The notes beneath the pieces were generated by a model that ran no database searches, had not been told where the DNA came from, and saw only the letters and a list, made by a program, of their open reading frames with translations. DNA of 64,000 nucleotides, taken from positions 248,001-312,000 of the forward strand of contig NZ_JAHVDV010000001.1 of assembly GCF_051486985.1 (NCBI RefSeq), written 5' to 3'. This DNA is from CBFFRJ01 sp051486985. GTDB lineage: Bacteria > Pseudomonadota > Gammaproteobacteria > Enterobacterales > Enterobacteriaceae. This document shows, in pieces, positions 17,045-25,861 of this stretch; positions within the stretch are counted from its first letter, which is position 1; the number at the start of each line of letters is the position of its first letter. The position numbers and the translations under genes were made by a program.

Positions 17045-17970
17045 CCCGCAACATAGAGGTGCAGCCGGGGAATGATGAGCGTCAACGGCTGCGCTTGTGG
17101 CTTGTAACGATGCTGAACGCTGTCTGCCTGATAATTTAGCAAGCCGCCTATATCCGGTACTTTTCCACCGTGTTCTTCTGAAACCAGCGCAATCAAGGGG
17201 GTCGGGCAGGCATACTGCACCTGTTTTTGCGATCCCGAATACCAGACCCGTGCAATCGGCTGCACTTTTACCGGTCGTTTAATTTTGAGGCGCGCCTTCT
17301 GAGGCAGGGCGGCAATATCCTGATACTCCTGCTCCAGTCGCGCCTGCCACTGTTCCCGGGTCCAGGGCGCAACGGCGCGAGGGGATTTCCGGCTCTTATC
17401 GAGCATTGCGAGCACCTCGTCGCGGGTGAAATTCTTGATGATGTGCTTGTTTGCCCAACCAAAGCGCAGGGTGGCAGGGTCATGAATCAGGGTGAGGGTG
17501 CGGTAGGCGTTTAGCGTAATTAAGCCAGGCAGGTGGCGATGCACCCATTCAAAACGGGCGGTCGAGGGGAGGCCCGATTCCACGGTGACGATCCGCTCGA
17601 AGGTCATTTTCAGCGAATTTATGCTGTTGACCGCAGCGTCAAGTCGGTGCCGTTTGACGGCATCTGCCTGATAACAAATAACGCCCGGCAAACGCACGGC
17701 GGCTTTGCTGCTGCGCTTTTCCGATTGTTGCTGAATAAAAAGATGCCTGTAGTGTGTAAGGGCACGTTCGGCTGCGTCTTTACCCACATGCTGCTGCACC
17801 TCAATCGCTGGCAGGGGATCGTGCTCCGCCCCTTTTTCGATATCTGGCAGTGAAAATACCCGGCCCGCCAGCAGCCGGCACGCTTCCAGTTCGGTGTTAA
17901 ACGCTGCCAGTTCCTGTTCAAGCTGGCGAAAGGTGCTGTTCAACCGTTCAATAAGATCGTAGCTTGCCAT
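17041..17970 (-). CDS. tus: Tus, replication terminus-site binding protein
   Basis: 309 residues, the usual Tus length. It binds Ter sites as a monomer and blocks the replicative helicase from one side. Sequence landmarks shared with E. coli Tus include YDLIERLNSTFR near the N-terminus, RLPGVICY and GLITLNAYRTLT in the middle, and the C-terminal IIPRLHLYVAG. It is convergent with fumC, and its own upstream region carries a Ter site. Its presence places this window in the chromosome terminus region. Confidence 0.97.
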   Translation of the reverse strand: MASYDLIERLNSTFRQLEQELAAFNTELEACRLLAGRVFSLPDIEKGAEHDPLPAIEVQQHVGKDAAERALTHYRHLFIQQQSEKRSSKAAVRLPGVICYQADAVKRHRLDAAVNSINSLKMTFERIVTVESGLPSTARFEWVHRHLPGLITLNAYRTLTLIHDPATLRFGWANKHIIKNFTRDEVLAMLDKSRKSPRAVAPWTREQWQARLEQEYQDIAALPQKARLKIKRPVKVQPIARVWYSGSQKQVQYACPTPLIALVSEEHGGKVPDIGGLLNYQADSVQHRYKPQAQPLTLIIPRLHLYVAG

Positions 17971-17980
17971 CCTGCCACTC

Positions 17981-18003
17981 CTTTAGTTACAACATGCTTT
18001 TTT
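17981..18003 (-). promoter_or_regulatory. Ter replication-fork trap site upstream of tus
   Basis: On the minus strand the sequence contains GCATGTTGTAACTAAA, matching the Ter core GNATGTTGTAACTAA, 10-33 bases before the tus start. E. coli TerB occupies the same place in the tus promoter, where Tus binding both blocks forks and autoregulates tus. I saw no second Ter core elsewhere in the window. Confidence 0.92.
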
Positions 18004-18017
18004 ATAGCACGCGGGTA

Positions 18018-18044
18018 GCCGCCTGACCAGCATGGCCAGCGGCT
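18018..18044 (-). terminator. Possible rstB terminator hairpin
   Basis: An imperfect GC-rich inverted repeat (GCCGC...GCGGC with an inner CTGGCC/GGTCAG stem) follows the rstB stop. A run of A/T occurs about 20 bases further on. Weak as a Rho-independent terminator. Confidence 0.35.
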
Positions 18045-18046
18045 TT

Positions 18047-19336
18047 TCAGGGCAATTCAATCAAATGATAAACAGGCCAGCGAAAACTGAACTGCGCACC
18101 GCCGGACGATCCCTCGCCGCAGGTCACTTCACCGCCCATCGCCTGTGCGATGGAATGTACGATGGCAAGGCCCAGACCGCAGCCACCGGTTGCGCGATCC
18201 CGGCTGGGGTCAAGGCGAACAAAAGGTTCAAATACCCGCTCACGATCGTCGGTAGCAATGCCCGGCCCATCATCTTCGACGCTCAATATTGCATCGGTCC
18301 CGTCGCGGGTCAGATTTATGGTTACGGTACTTTCACAGTAGCGCAGGGCGTTATTTACCAGGTTATCGAGCACCCGCTCCATTAAACGCATATCCAGGGC
18401 GCCATAATCCGCCGCATCGTGGTGGAGCAGCAGCTGATGACCCGGATTCACTATCCGCAGGTCATCCATGTAGTTTGTCATCCACGCGGTAAAGTCCGGT
18501 GTGGTCAGTTTGAGCTCATTTTGCGGTCGATCAAGGCGGGCGTAGGTGAGCAGCTCTTCTATCAGGGATTCCAGTTGACCAATATCGCGATTCAGGGCGG
18601 CGCGTTCACCGTCGCTAAGATTATCGCTCATTTCAAGGCGGTAACGGAGCCTGACCAGAGGGGTACGTAACTCATGAGCGATGCCATCAATCAGCTGTTT
18701 TTTACTCGCGATCAGGGCATTAATGTTATCCGCCATTTGGTTAAAGGCGATCCCGAGGCGCTCAAAGCTTGAAGTGCTATCAAAATGGATACGTTCTTCA
18801 AGATGGCCTTCGCCAAAACGCAGAGCCGCTGACTCCAGCCTTAGCATCTCCTGCCAGTGGGGACGCATCCATATAAAAACCGGAAAAGCGAGTGAGATGG
18901 CGATAAACACCATCAGTGTGATATCCAGAATGCGCATTTCGTGCATATAGAATAAATAGGGCACGGGGCCTACGGCCAGGACATAGTGGCTACGCGGAAT
19001 GCGCTGGATAAAGGTATATTCTGAATCCAGGGCCACAATGTCCCCCTCGCGCATCCGCTGTGCGGATGGGGGATCCAGGGTGTACTTACTCATCGGCTCA
19101 ATACGCAGATTGAACGACAGATTTAAATCCAGATCTTTTAGCGTTTTGTTCCACTGATGAGGCGGTATCTCACGCAGTTCACTGCGCATGAGATACAACG
19201 AGCTTTTCATTAAATCATCCAGCGACTGTCGGCCTGCACGCTCGGCGGTAAATTTATAAACTAACCCTACCAGCATGGTCATAACCAGAAAGCAGACAAA
19301 CAGCAGCAGATAAAACTGTACAAAAAGCTTTTTCAT
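18047..19336 (-). CDS. rstB: RstB sensor histidine kinase
   Basis: 429-residue membrane kinase. TM1 is about 6-28, a periplasmic sensor about 29-135, TM2 about 137-156, then HAMP, the DHp domain with phospho-acceptor H221 (DGIAHELRTPLVR), and an ATPase domain with NNALRY (N box), DDGPGIA (G1) and GGCGLGLAIV (G2). It partners RstA, 26 bp upstream in the same operon. In E. coli the pair sits below PhoPQ and influences acid and biofilm genes; its own signal is not settled. Confidence 0.96.
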   Translation of the reverse strand: MKKLFVQFYLLLFVCFLVMTMLVGLVYKFTAERAGRQSLDDLMKSSLYLMRSELREIPPHQWNKTLKDLDLNLSFNLRIEPMSKYTLDPPSAQRMREGDIVALDSEYTFIQRIPRSHYVLAVGPVPYLFYMHEMRILDITLMVFIAISLAFPVFIWMRPHWQEMLRLESAALRFGEGHLEERIHFDSTSSFERLGIAFNQMADNINALIASKKQLIDGIAHELRTPLVRLRYRLEMSDNLSDGERAALNRDIGQLESLIEELLTYARLDRPQNELKLTTPDFTAWMTNYMDDLRIVNPGHQLLLHHDAADYGALDMRLMERVLDNLVNNALRYCESTVTINLTRDGTDAILSVEDDGPGIATDDRERVFEPFVRLDPSRDRATGGCGLGLAIVHSIAQAMGGEVTCGEGSSGGAQFSFRWPVYHLIELP

Positions 19337-19362
19337 AAAGGCACCTGCGAATGAAACCGGAC

Positions 19363-20079
19363 TCAGCTTTCCCAGGCGTGTGGGGCAAAAAGGTAGCCTT
19401 TATTGCGCACGGTTTTAATGCGATAGGGCTCGGTGGCGCTATCGAGTAGCTTTTTACGCAAGCGAGAGATGGCGACATCCACACTACGGTCCATTCCATC
19501 GTAGGTGACACCCCGCAGATTTTTAAGTAGCGCATCGCGATCCATTATCTGACCCGCGTGGGTCGCAAGCTCCCACAACAGATCGAAATCTGCTGTCGAC
19601 AGTACAACCTGTTCGCCGCTGAGGGTGACCTGACGGTTGACGGGATCAATGGATAAGCTGCCAAAGCACAGTGCCTTATGCTGCCTGAGAGCAGGAGCAG
19701 GCTCCTGTTGGTTCACCTCCGCACGCTGGCGCAAATGCAGGCGCAGACGGGCAAGAAGCACGGCAGGGGGAGTGGTTTTAAGAATGTAATCGTTCGCCCC
19801 CATCTCAAGGGACAGAATATGGTTCATGTCGCTATCGAGCGAGGTGAGAAGGACGATAGGTCCACTCCACTGCTTACGCAAATCACGGCACAAGGTCATG
19901 CCATCCTTTCCGGGCAGCATGATATCAAGCAGTACCAGCTCAGGCTTCTCGCGCGTAATAACGTCTTCAGCACGGTCGCCACGCGGTTCAACAATGACAT
20001 CCATATCGTGTTTTCCCAGATAAGCGGCAATCAACGCGCCCACTTCCGGGTCATCTTCCACAAAAACGATCTTATTCAT
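19363..20079 (-). CDS. rstA: RstA response regulator (OmpR/PhoB family)
   Basis: 238-residue regulator. The receiver domain (1-120) has the acidic pocket E8/D9/D10 (FVEDDPE), phospho-acceptor D52 (LLDIMLPGKDG) and a switch lysine in ILKTTPP. The winged-helix DNA-binding domain spans about 135-236 (RQVTLSG, SRLRKKLLD, IKTVRNKGYLF). It is the first gene of rstAB, with a PhoP-like box upstream. Confidence 0.96.
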   Translation of the reverse strand: MNKIVFVEDDPEVGALIAAYLGKHDMDVIVEPRGDRAEDVITREKPELVLLDIMLPGKDGMTLCRDLRKQWSGPIVLLTSLDSDMNHILSLEMGANDYILKTTPPAVLLARLRLHLRQRAEVNQQEPAPALRQHKALCFGSLSIDPVNRQVTLSGEQVVLSTADFDLLWELATHAGQIMDRDALLKNLRGVTYDGMDRSVDVAISRLRKKLLDSATEPYRIKTVRNKGYLFAPHAWES

Positions 20080-20135
20080 ATGTCATCGTGATGAGTCGAA
20101 AAGGCAAACATACACTGCCTCGTCTGAACCTTCCA

Positions 20136-20150
20136 TTAATCTTTTCTAAA
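20136..20150 (-). promoter_or_regulatory. PhoP-like box upstream of rstA
   Basis: On the minus strand GTTTA-GAAAA-GATTA forms a direct repeat with a 5-base spacer, one mismatch from the PhoP consensus GTTTA-N5-GTTTA, 57-71 bases before the rstA start. In E. coli rstA is a known member of the PhoP regulon. Activity here is inferred. Confidence 0.65.
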
Positions 20151-20206
20151 CGAAGGGGGTTCCGTTATGCTGTAGGTTGTTGTTGTTAATGAAGTACAGG
20201 AAAAAT

Positions 20207-20542
20207 ATGGGATTAGTAATTAAAGCGGCGCTGGGTGCGCTGGTGGTACTGCTGATTGGCGTGCTGGCAAAAACAAAAAATTATTATATCGCTGGCTTAA
20301 TACCCCTGTTTCCGACCTTTGCCCTCATTGCTCACTATATAGTGGCTAGCGAACGGGGAGTTGAAGCGCTGCGAACAACCATCGTGTTTGGCATGTGGTC
20401 GATTATTCCGTACTTTCTCTATCTTCTCTCACTCTGGTATTTCACCGGCTTTATGCGGGTGGGTCCTGCGCTGGGCGGTGCGGTGCTCTGCTGGTGCCTC
20501 AGCGCCTGGTTTCTCATTTTTTGCTGGAGCCGCATGCATTAA
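20207..20542 (+). CDS. ydgC: YdgC, GlpM-family inner-membrane protein
   Basis: 111 residues with about four membrane helices, very close to E. coli YdgC in the first half (MGLVIKAALGALVVLLIGVL). The function is not established; the related GlpM of Pseudomonas was linked to alginate production. The start at 20207 has AGGA six bases upstream and gives the family length. Its stop overlaps the folM stop on the other strand by 4 bp. Confidence 0.88.
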   Translation: MGLVIKAALGALVVLLIGVLAKTKNYYIAGLIPLFPTFALIAHYIVASERGVEALRTTIVFGMWSIIPYFLYLLSLWYFTGFMRVGPALGGAVLCWCLSAWFLIFCWSRMH

Positions 20543-21261
20543 CGAAGCGGCCGACCACCATCAACAGCAAAGCTGCGCCCCGTGACATAACAACTTGTCA
20601 GCAGATAATCTACAAGATCGATTATCTCTTTCTCGCCTGGCGCGATTTTCATGAGCGATTTACTTAGCGCCTGCTGGCGGTAAAGGGCATCATCGTTTTC
20701 GTTAAACAAAATTAATGACGGCGCAATAGCGTTGACCTTGACCTCAGGGGACAGCTTTTTCGCAAAAGAACGGGTCATATTATCCAGCGCGGCTTTACTC
20801 GCTGCGTAGGCAATGTGTTTATCACTTCCTCGTTCAACGACATAGTCAGTGAAATGAATGATATCGCTGGCTGCATGACCATAACCTCGCAAAGCGCCTT
20901 CCAGCAGGTGGTTCAGCAGGTAGGGGGCGTGGACATGGACCTGCAGCATACTCCTGAGGACATCACTAAGCGAGGTGTCACGCGTTTCCGCTTTCCAGTC
21001 GCTTGCGTTGTGAATCATTGCCCGCAATCCTGAGGTGTTCTCATTGACTGTCCGGGCAAAGGCCTGAATGCCTTCATCGGTACTGAAGTCAGCCTGAATG
21101 CACAGCGCGCCCTGGCTTTCCAGTTGATCGATAGCCGCATAACGCGTGCGATAGCTGACGATGACGGCATGACTCTGGTTAAGAAAATGGTGGGCAAGGG
21201 CGAGGCCAATGCGCCGGCCTCCTCCTGTAATTAAAATCGGTCGCTCATCTGGTCTTCCCAT
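20539..21261 (-). CDS. folM: FolM, dihydromonapterin reductase (SDR family)
   Basis: 240-residue short-chain dehydrogenase. The NADPH-binding motif is TGGGRRIG (7-14), the Arg-Arg variant typical of pteridine reductases. The catalytic Tyr and Lys are in IAYAASKAALDN. It reduces dihydromonapterin to tetrahydromonapterin and has weak dihydrofolate reductase activity. It follows ydgI by 33 bp on the same strand, so the two are probably co-transcribed. Confidence 0.94.
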   Translation of the reverse strand: MGRPDERPILITGGGRRIGLALAHHFLNQSHAVIVSYRTRYAAIDQLESQGALCIQADFSTDEGIQAFARTVNENTSGLRAMIHNASDWKAETRDTSLSDVLRSMLQVHVHAPYLLNHLLEGALRGYGHAASDIIHFTDYVVERGSDKHIAYAASKAALDNMTRSFAKKLSPEVKVNAIAPSLILFNENDDALYRQQALSKSLMKIAPGEKEIIDLVDYLLTSCYVTGRSFAVDGGRPLR

Positions 21262-21294
21262 CAGCTCTCTCCTGTAATGACGGGGAAGACGCGC

Positions 21295-22677
21295 TTACCC
21301 CAATAACTTCCACGTGGCCGGAATGGCTGCCATCAGCAGTAAACCAATCAGCACTTTTTCCCGGCCTTTAAGGGGGCTACTGATTTCATGTGTGCGTCGG
21401 GCATACATAAATACCAGTAATCCTGGCGCATAAAGTACTACCGATAACAGTAAATGCAGGGGGCCAGAAGCATAAAGCAGCCACAGTCCGTAGAGACAAG
21501 CCCCCACAGAGACGGCCCTGTGCAGTGGACGACGTGCAATCCTGAACAGAAAGGCACCTACCAGAAAATAAGGAACCAGAATCATCTCTGAGGCAATAGT
21601 CAGCAGCGTGTTGTAATCAGAACCTGTGAGCCAGATCAGCACTAAACAGATCTGGACGCTGATATTAGTGAGCCAGAGCGACGCCGCCGGAGCGCTATTT
21701 TTATTTTGCCTGGTAAAGATACGAGGAAACGCTTGATGAGTGGCAGCCAGTAACGGCACCTCTGCGGCCATGATAGTCCAGCTCAAATAGGCGCCACATA
21801 CGGAAATAATCAGCCCGGCGGCAATGACCACATCGCCCCAGGAGCCCATTAATTTGACCATCAGACCCGCCATTGACGGATTGCGCATTTCAGCCAGTTC
21901 CGGTCTGGAAATCACGCCTACAGAGAGCAGGGTGACCAGCAAATAGACCGAAAGGGCAGCCAGAACCGCCATTAACGTCGCTCGGCCAACGTCTTGCTTA
22001 TTACGGGCTCGGGCTGAGACAACAACTGCCCCTTCAACGCCAATGAAGACCCAGAGCGTGATGAGCATCGTATTTTTCACCTGCTCCCAAACGGGAACCC
22101 CCAGCGCGACACCGGAAAAATCCAGGCGGAAGGTGTCCGCGTGGAAGGCAATGGCGGCCAGAACGATAAACAGGCCCAGCGGCACCAGTTTTGCCAGGGT
22201 CGCGGCAAGATTGATGCTGGCAGCCGTCTGCACGCCGCGCAAAATAAGCGCATGCACGACCCAAAGCAACACGGAGGCGCCCACAATGGATTGCCACGTA
22301 TTGCCGTCACCAAACAGACGCCATTGCGGGGTATCAGTAAAGAAACTTAACGCTGAAAAAACGATAACCAGGTAAGAAACGTTGGCTATCACGGCGCATA
22401 ACCAGTATCCCCAGGCAGAGCAAAAACCGATAAGCTCACCGAACCCCTCGCGGGCATAGGTAAAAATGCCACCATCCAGATCGGGGCGGATGCGGGTTAA
22501 AATCAGCATTGCAAACGCCAGCAACAGGATCCCGACTCCGGTAATACCCCAACCGATAAGCAACGCGGCGGGACTGGCAACATCCGCCATATTTTGTGGC
22601 AGGCTGAATACACCTGCGCCAAGCATTGAGCTAAGAACCAGCGCAGTTAAAGCGCTCAGGCCAAGTTTCTTTTCCAT
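21295..22677 (-). CDS. ydgI: YdgI, APC-family amino-acid antiporter
   Basis: 460-residue transporter with about 12 membrane helices and the APC N-terminal motif SSMLGAGVFSLPQN in helix 1. It is the orthologue of E. coli YdgI, annotated there as a putative arginine/ornithine antiporter of the ArcD type. The substrate has not been established from sequence. It lies upstream of folM, probably in one operon. Confidence 0.88.
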   Translation of the reverse strand: MEKKLGLSALTALVLSSMLGAGVFSLPQNMADVASPAALLIGWGITGVGILLLAFAMLILTRIRPDLDGGIFTYAREGFGELIGFCSAWGYWLCAVIANVSYLVIVFSALSFFTDTPQWRLFGDGNTWQSIVGASVLLWVVHALILRGVQTAASINLAATLAKLVPLGLFIVLAAIAFHADTFRLDFSGVALGVPVWEQVKNTMLITLWVFIGVEGAVVVSARARNKQDVGRATLMAVLAALSVYLLVTLLSVGVISRPELAEMRNPSMAGLMVKLMGSWGDVVIAAGLIISVCGAYLSWTIMAAEVPLLAATHQAFPRIFTRQNKNSAPAASLWLTNISVQICLVLIWLTGSDYNTLLTIASEMILVPYFLVGAFLFRIARRPLHRAVSVGACLYGLWLLYASGPLHLLLSVVLYAPGLLVFMYARRTHEISSPLKGREKVLIGLLLMAAIPATWKLLG

Positions 22678-22821
22678 GGGTATCCTGTCAAGAATGGACT
22701 CAATCCAGAATAATTATTTTGCATGAGCGCATAAAAATGGTGGATCTCACTAAGGCGCGGGATTTTACGGAGTGTCGGAAAGGCATGCAATGCGAGTCTG
22801 CATAAATTTGCAGAAAAAATG

Positions 22822-22846
22822 AAAAAAGGCGACGTCGGCCGCCTTT
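22822..22846 (-). terminator. ydgH terminator
   Basis: Minus-strand stem AAAGGCG/CGCCTTT followed by six T, just after the ydgH stop codon. Confidence 0.8.
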
Positions 22847-22855
22847 AAGAAAGGA

Positions 22856-23800
22856 TTATTTATAGAGGTCTGCGCTGATAGTGATGTTGCTACCGCTCTC
22901 CTGCCACTGGCGGGTGATATGGTAGTATTTGGCCCCTTTCTTCGCCGCACGTTTCGCAACCTGATAAGAAATTTCAGTCATATTGCCGTAGTTGCCGGTG
23001 AACTGAATGCTGTCGAAAGGAATCATCTGCGCGGCGGTAATTTTATTCACTTCTTCAATTTTGGTGCCATCCGGCAGATTAACCGTATAACGACCCGCTT
23101 TTGACGTCTGCGTTTCAAAGAAACGACCCACTTCGTAGCTTGGTGTGGCACTGGTGGCTACGCCTGGAATTTCTACCTTTTTAGCTTCTTCGCCGCCTTT
23201 AGCAAGGGCAGCACGACCCGCTTCAGAGTCACGAGGAATGGCATCCGGGCTTTGCAGAACACGTTTCTTAGCGTCCGCTTTATAGAGATACGCTGTAATA
23301 AGCTGGTTTCCACCCTGGTTAGCATCAACCTGACGCACAATATAGAAGGAAGCTGCACCTTTCTCTTTCGCCGCCTTAGTCACCGCATCGTTAACATCGG
23401 GCTGAGTACGGTAAAAACCCTGTACCGTGACGGTATCAAATGGTTCCAGCTCAATGGCTTTATCTTTAGGCAGTTCGGTAACGCCGTTAATAACACGGTA
23501 TTTAATCGCATCGGCTTTTGGGGCATCTGCTTTGTAAAGGTCAGCGCTGACACGCTGGTTCCCGCTGTTACCAAAGTCGGACATATCCACAACGTAGAAA
23601 GAGGCTGCACCTTCTTTATCCGCACGGCTGGAAACAGCGTTCACGGCATCGCCAATGGAGTTATAACGACCATTTATCACAATGCGATCGTAGGGTTTTA
23701 ACGCTGCTGCTTGCTCCGGGGTTAACTCTGTCGCGGCCTGGGCAGACAGGGTCGTTACAGACAGAAATGCTGACGCCAGGAGGGTAAACTTATGCTTCAT
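22856..23800 (-). CDS. ydgH: YdgH, periplasmic protein with three DUF1471 repeats
   Basis: 314 residues with a signal peptide (1-22, cleaved after SAQA). Three repeated DUF1471 (BhsA/McbA-type) units follow, each with the pattern PFD-x-V-x-x-x-G-x-Y ... GAASFYIV ... L-x-A-x-LYK: roughly 35-95, 110-175 and 255-314. Single-unit relatives are stress-induced periplasmic proteins. The three-unit YdgH form is conserved in enterics, and its function is unknown. It is divergent from pntA across 521 bp. Confidence 0.93.
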   Translation of the reverse strand: MKHKFTLLASAFLSVTTLSAQAATELTPEQAAALKPYDRIVINGRYNSIGDAVNAVSSRADKEGAASFYVVDMSDFGNSGNQRVSADLYKADAPKADAIKYRVINGVTELPKDKAIELEPFDTVTVQGFYRTQPDVNDAVTKAAKEKGAASFYIVRQVDANQGGNQLITAYLYKADAKKRVLQSPDAIPRDSEAGRAALAKGGEEAKKVEIPGVATSATPSYEVGRFFETQTSKAGRYTVNLPDGTKIEEVNKITAAQMIPFDSIQFTGNYGNMTEISYQVAKRAAKKGAKYYHITRQWQESGSNITISADLYK

Positions 23801-24321
23801 AAAAATAATCCTTCGCCTTGCGCAAACCAGATACTGGTGTAGTTGTAGTCAAAAAACGTGGGTGATTATGGCATTTATTCGGCACGACTGTCTGCGTCAT
23901 TTTTCACTGAGTGTGCTACCCGCCAGGCCATTGATAATAAGGATTAATGATATGTTGAAAAAACACGCGCTTGACCGGTAAAACAAATAAAGCCTACCCC
24001 TTTTCCAGGTTAATGTATTGTTAAAATCATGTTTCCTGCTGGAGATAAATTGTGTTTTGCCCGGCCTCATGAGCGGAATATCAGCCCTTTCTGACGATAT
24101 AAAGGGAGATTCCCCTGTTTGCGCCGTTAACCGCCTCGTTTTCACAGATTAAAAAAGAATTTCTGGATCCCTGCGCTAGATCACAAGCGTAATTTTCAGT
24201 AGGTTATAGAAAGTTTGTTACGTTTTTAATTAGCGGGGCGCCGTTTGTCGCTATAAAAGGTGAGGGTGCTCCCCGGACATCACTGACAAACCATCATCTC
24301 AACTCGATGGAAGGGAAAACT
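23801..24321. other. ydgH-pntA divergent intergenic region
   Basis: 521 bp without a convincing gene. It must hold the ydgH promoter (left end) and the pntAB promoter (right end). A CGCTATAAAAGG stretch near 24250-24261 is a plausible -10 region for pntA. The middle part is AT-rich. A minus-strand 82-codon frame at 23897-24145 shows no family features and is not called. Confidence 0.6.
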
Positions 24322-25851
24322 ATGCGTATTGGTGTACCAAAAGAACGGTTGGCCAATGAGACTCGTGTAGCGGCAACACCGAAAACGGTCGAGCAACTGC
24401 TTAAACTGGGTTTCACCGTCGCGATTGAAAGCGGCGCTGGTAAGCTGGCAAGTTTCGATGATCATGCGTTTACCCATGCAGGGGCAAGCGTTGTTGACAG
24501 CAATGAGGTCTGGCATTCAGATATCATTCTTAAGGTGAATGCGCCTGACGAGGATGAAATCGCGCTGCTTAATCCTGGTACGACATTAGTCAGTTTTATC
24601 TGGCCTGCACAAAATGCTGAACTGATGGAAAAACTGGCCGCGCGTAACGTAACCGTAATGGCAATGGATTCGGTGCCGCGTATTTCCCGCGCTCAGTCCC
24701 TGGACGCCCTGAGCTCCATGGCGAATATCGCGGGTTATCGTGCCATCGTTGAAGCAGCACATGAATTTGGCCGTTTCTTTACCGGACAAATTACCGCTGC
24801 CGGTAAAGTGCCGCCAGCTAAAGTGATGGTGATAGGTGCGGGCGTGGCAGGACTTGCCGCCATCGGGGCTGCAAACAGTCTCGGTGCGATTGTCCGCGCG
24901 TTTGATACGCGTCCGGAAGTGAAGGAACAGGTCCAGAGTATGGGCGCTGAATTTCTTGAACTGGACTTCAAAGAAGAAGCCGGTAGCGGCGACGGTTATG
25001 CGAAGGTCATGTCTGAGGCTTTCATTAAAGCTGAAATGGCGCTATTTGCCGCTCAGGCAAAAGATGTCGATATCATCGTTACTACCGCGCTTATCCCAGG
25101 TAAACCTGCGCCAACGTTAATCACCCGCGAAATGGTTGATTCCATGAAACCCGGAAGCGTAGTGGTTGATCTGGCTGCGCAAAACGGCGGTAACTGTGAA
25201 TACACGGTGGCGAATGAGGTGGTAACCACCGCAAACGGCGTAAAAATCATTGGTTATACCGACCTGCCGGGCCGTCTGGCCGCTCAGTCTTCCCAGTTGT
25301 ACGGTACCAACCTCGTGAACCTGCTGAAACTTCTCTGTAAAGAGAAGGACGGCAATGTGGTTATTGATTTTGACGATGTTGTAGTGCGTGGCGTCACGGT
25401 AATTCGTGATGGTGAAGTCACCTGGCCGGCGCCCCCCATTCAGGTTTCAGCACAGCCAAAAGCGGCGGCAAAAGCAGCTCCGGCTGAAAAGCCTGAGGCC
25501 CAACCCACCTCTCCCTGGTTTAAATATGGTGTGATGGCGCTGGTCATTGTGCTGTTTGGCTGGCTTGCTGATGTTGCGCCAAAAGAGTTCCTCGGTCACT
25601 TTACCGTCTTCGCGTTAGCCTGCGTCGTGGGTTACTACGTAGTATGGAACGTTTCCCATGCACTGCACACGCCGTTGATGTCAGTCACCAATGCTATCTC
25701 TGGCATTATTGTGGTCGGCGCACTCTTGCAGATTGGTCATGGTGGATGGGTCAGCTTCCTGAGCTTCATCGCTGTCCTCATCGCCAGCATTAATATTTTC
25801 GGTGGTTTCACCGTCACTCAGCGCATGCTGAAAATGTTCCGGAAGAACTAA
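24322..25851 (+). CDS. pntA: PntA, NAD(P) transhydrogenase alpha subunit
   Basis: 509 residues. The NAD(H)-binding domain I spans about 1-380, with the Rossmann motif VIGAGVAGLAAIGAA near 170-184 and the RPEVKEQV segment. A Pro/Ala/Lys-rich linker (about 375-400) precedes about four membrane helices. With PntB it couples hydride transfer from NADH to NADP+ to proton entry, supplying NADPH. The start MRIGVPKERL at 24322 follows a GGAAGGGAAAACT ribosome site and matches E. coli; five upstream codons are open. Confidence 0.97.
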   Translation: MRIGVPKERLANETRVAATPKTVEQLLKLGFTVAIESGAGKLASFDDHAFTHAGASVVDSNEVWHSDIILKVNAPDEDEIALLNPGTTLVSFIWPAQNAELMEKLAARNVTVMAMDSVPRISRAQSLDALSSMANIAGYRAIVEAAHEFGRFFTGQITAAGKVPPAKVMVIGAGVAGLAAIGAANSLGAIVRAFDTRPEVKEQVQSMGAEFLELDFKEEAGSGDGYAKVMSEAFIKAEMALFAAQAKDVDIIVTTALIPGKPAPTLITREMVDSMKPGSVVVDLAAQNGGNCEYTVANEVVTTANGVKIIGYTDLPGRLAAQSSQLYGTNLVNLLKLLCKEKDGNVVIDFDDVVVRGVTVIRDGEVTWPAPPIQVSAQPKAAAKAAPAEKPEAQPTSPWFKYGVMALVIVLFGWLADVAPKEFLGHFTVFALACVVGYYVVWNVSHALHTPLMSVTNAISGIIVVGALLQIGHGGWVSFLSFIAVLIASINIFGGFTVTQRMLKMFRKN

Positions 25852-25861
25852 GGGGTAGCAC

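Noticed and set aside
23897..24145. 82-codon minus-strand frame between ydgH and pntA
   Set aside because: Composition looks random and it has no homology I recognise. It sits where the divergent promoters should be.
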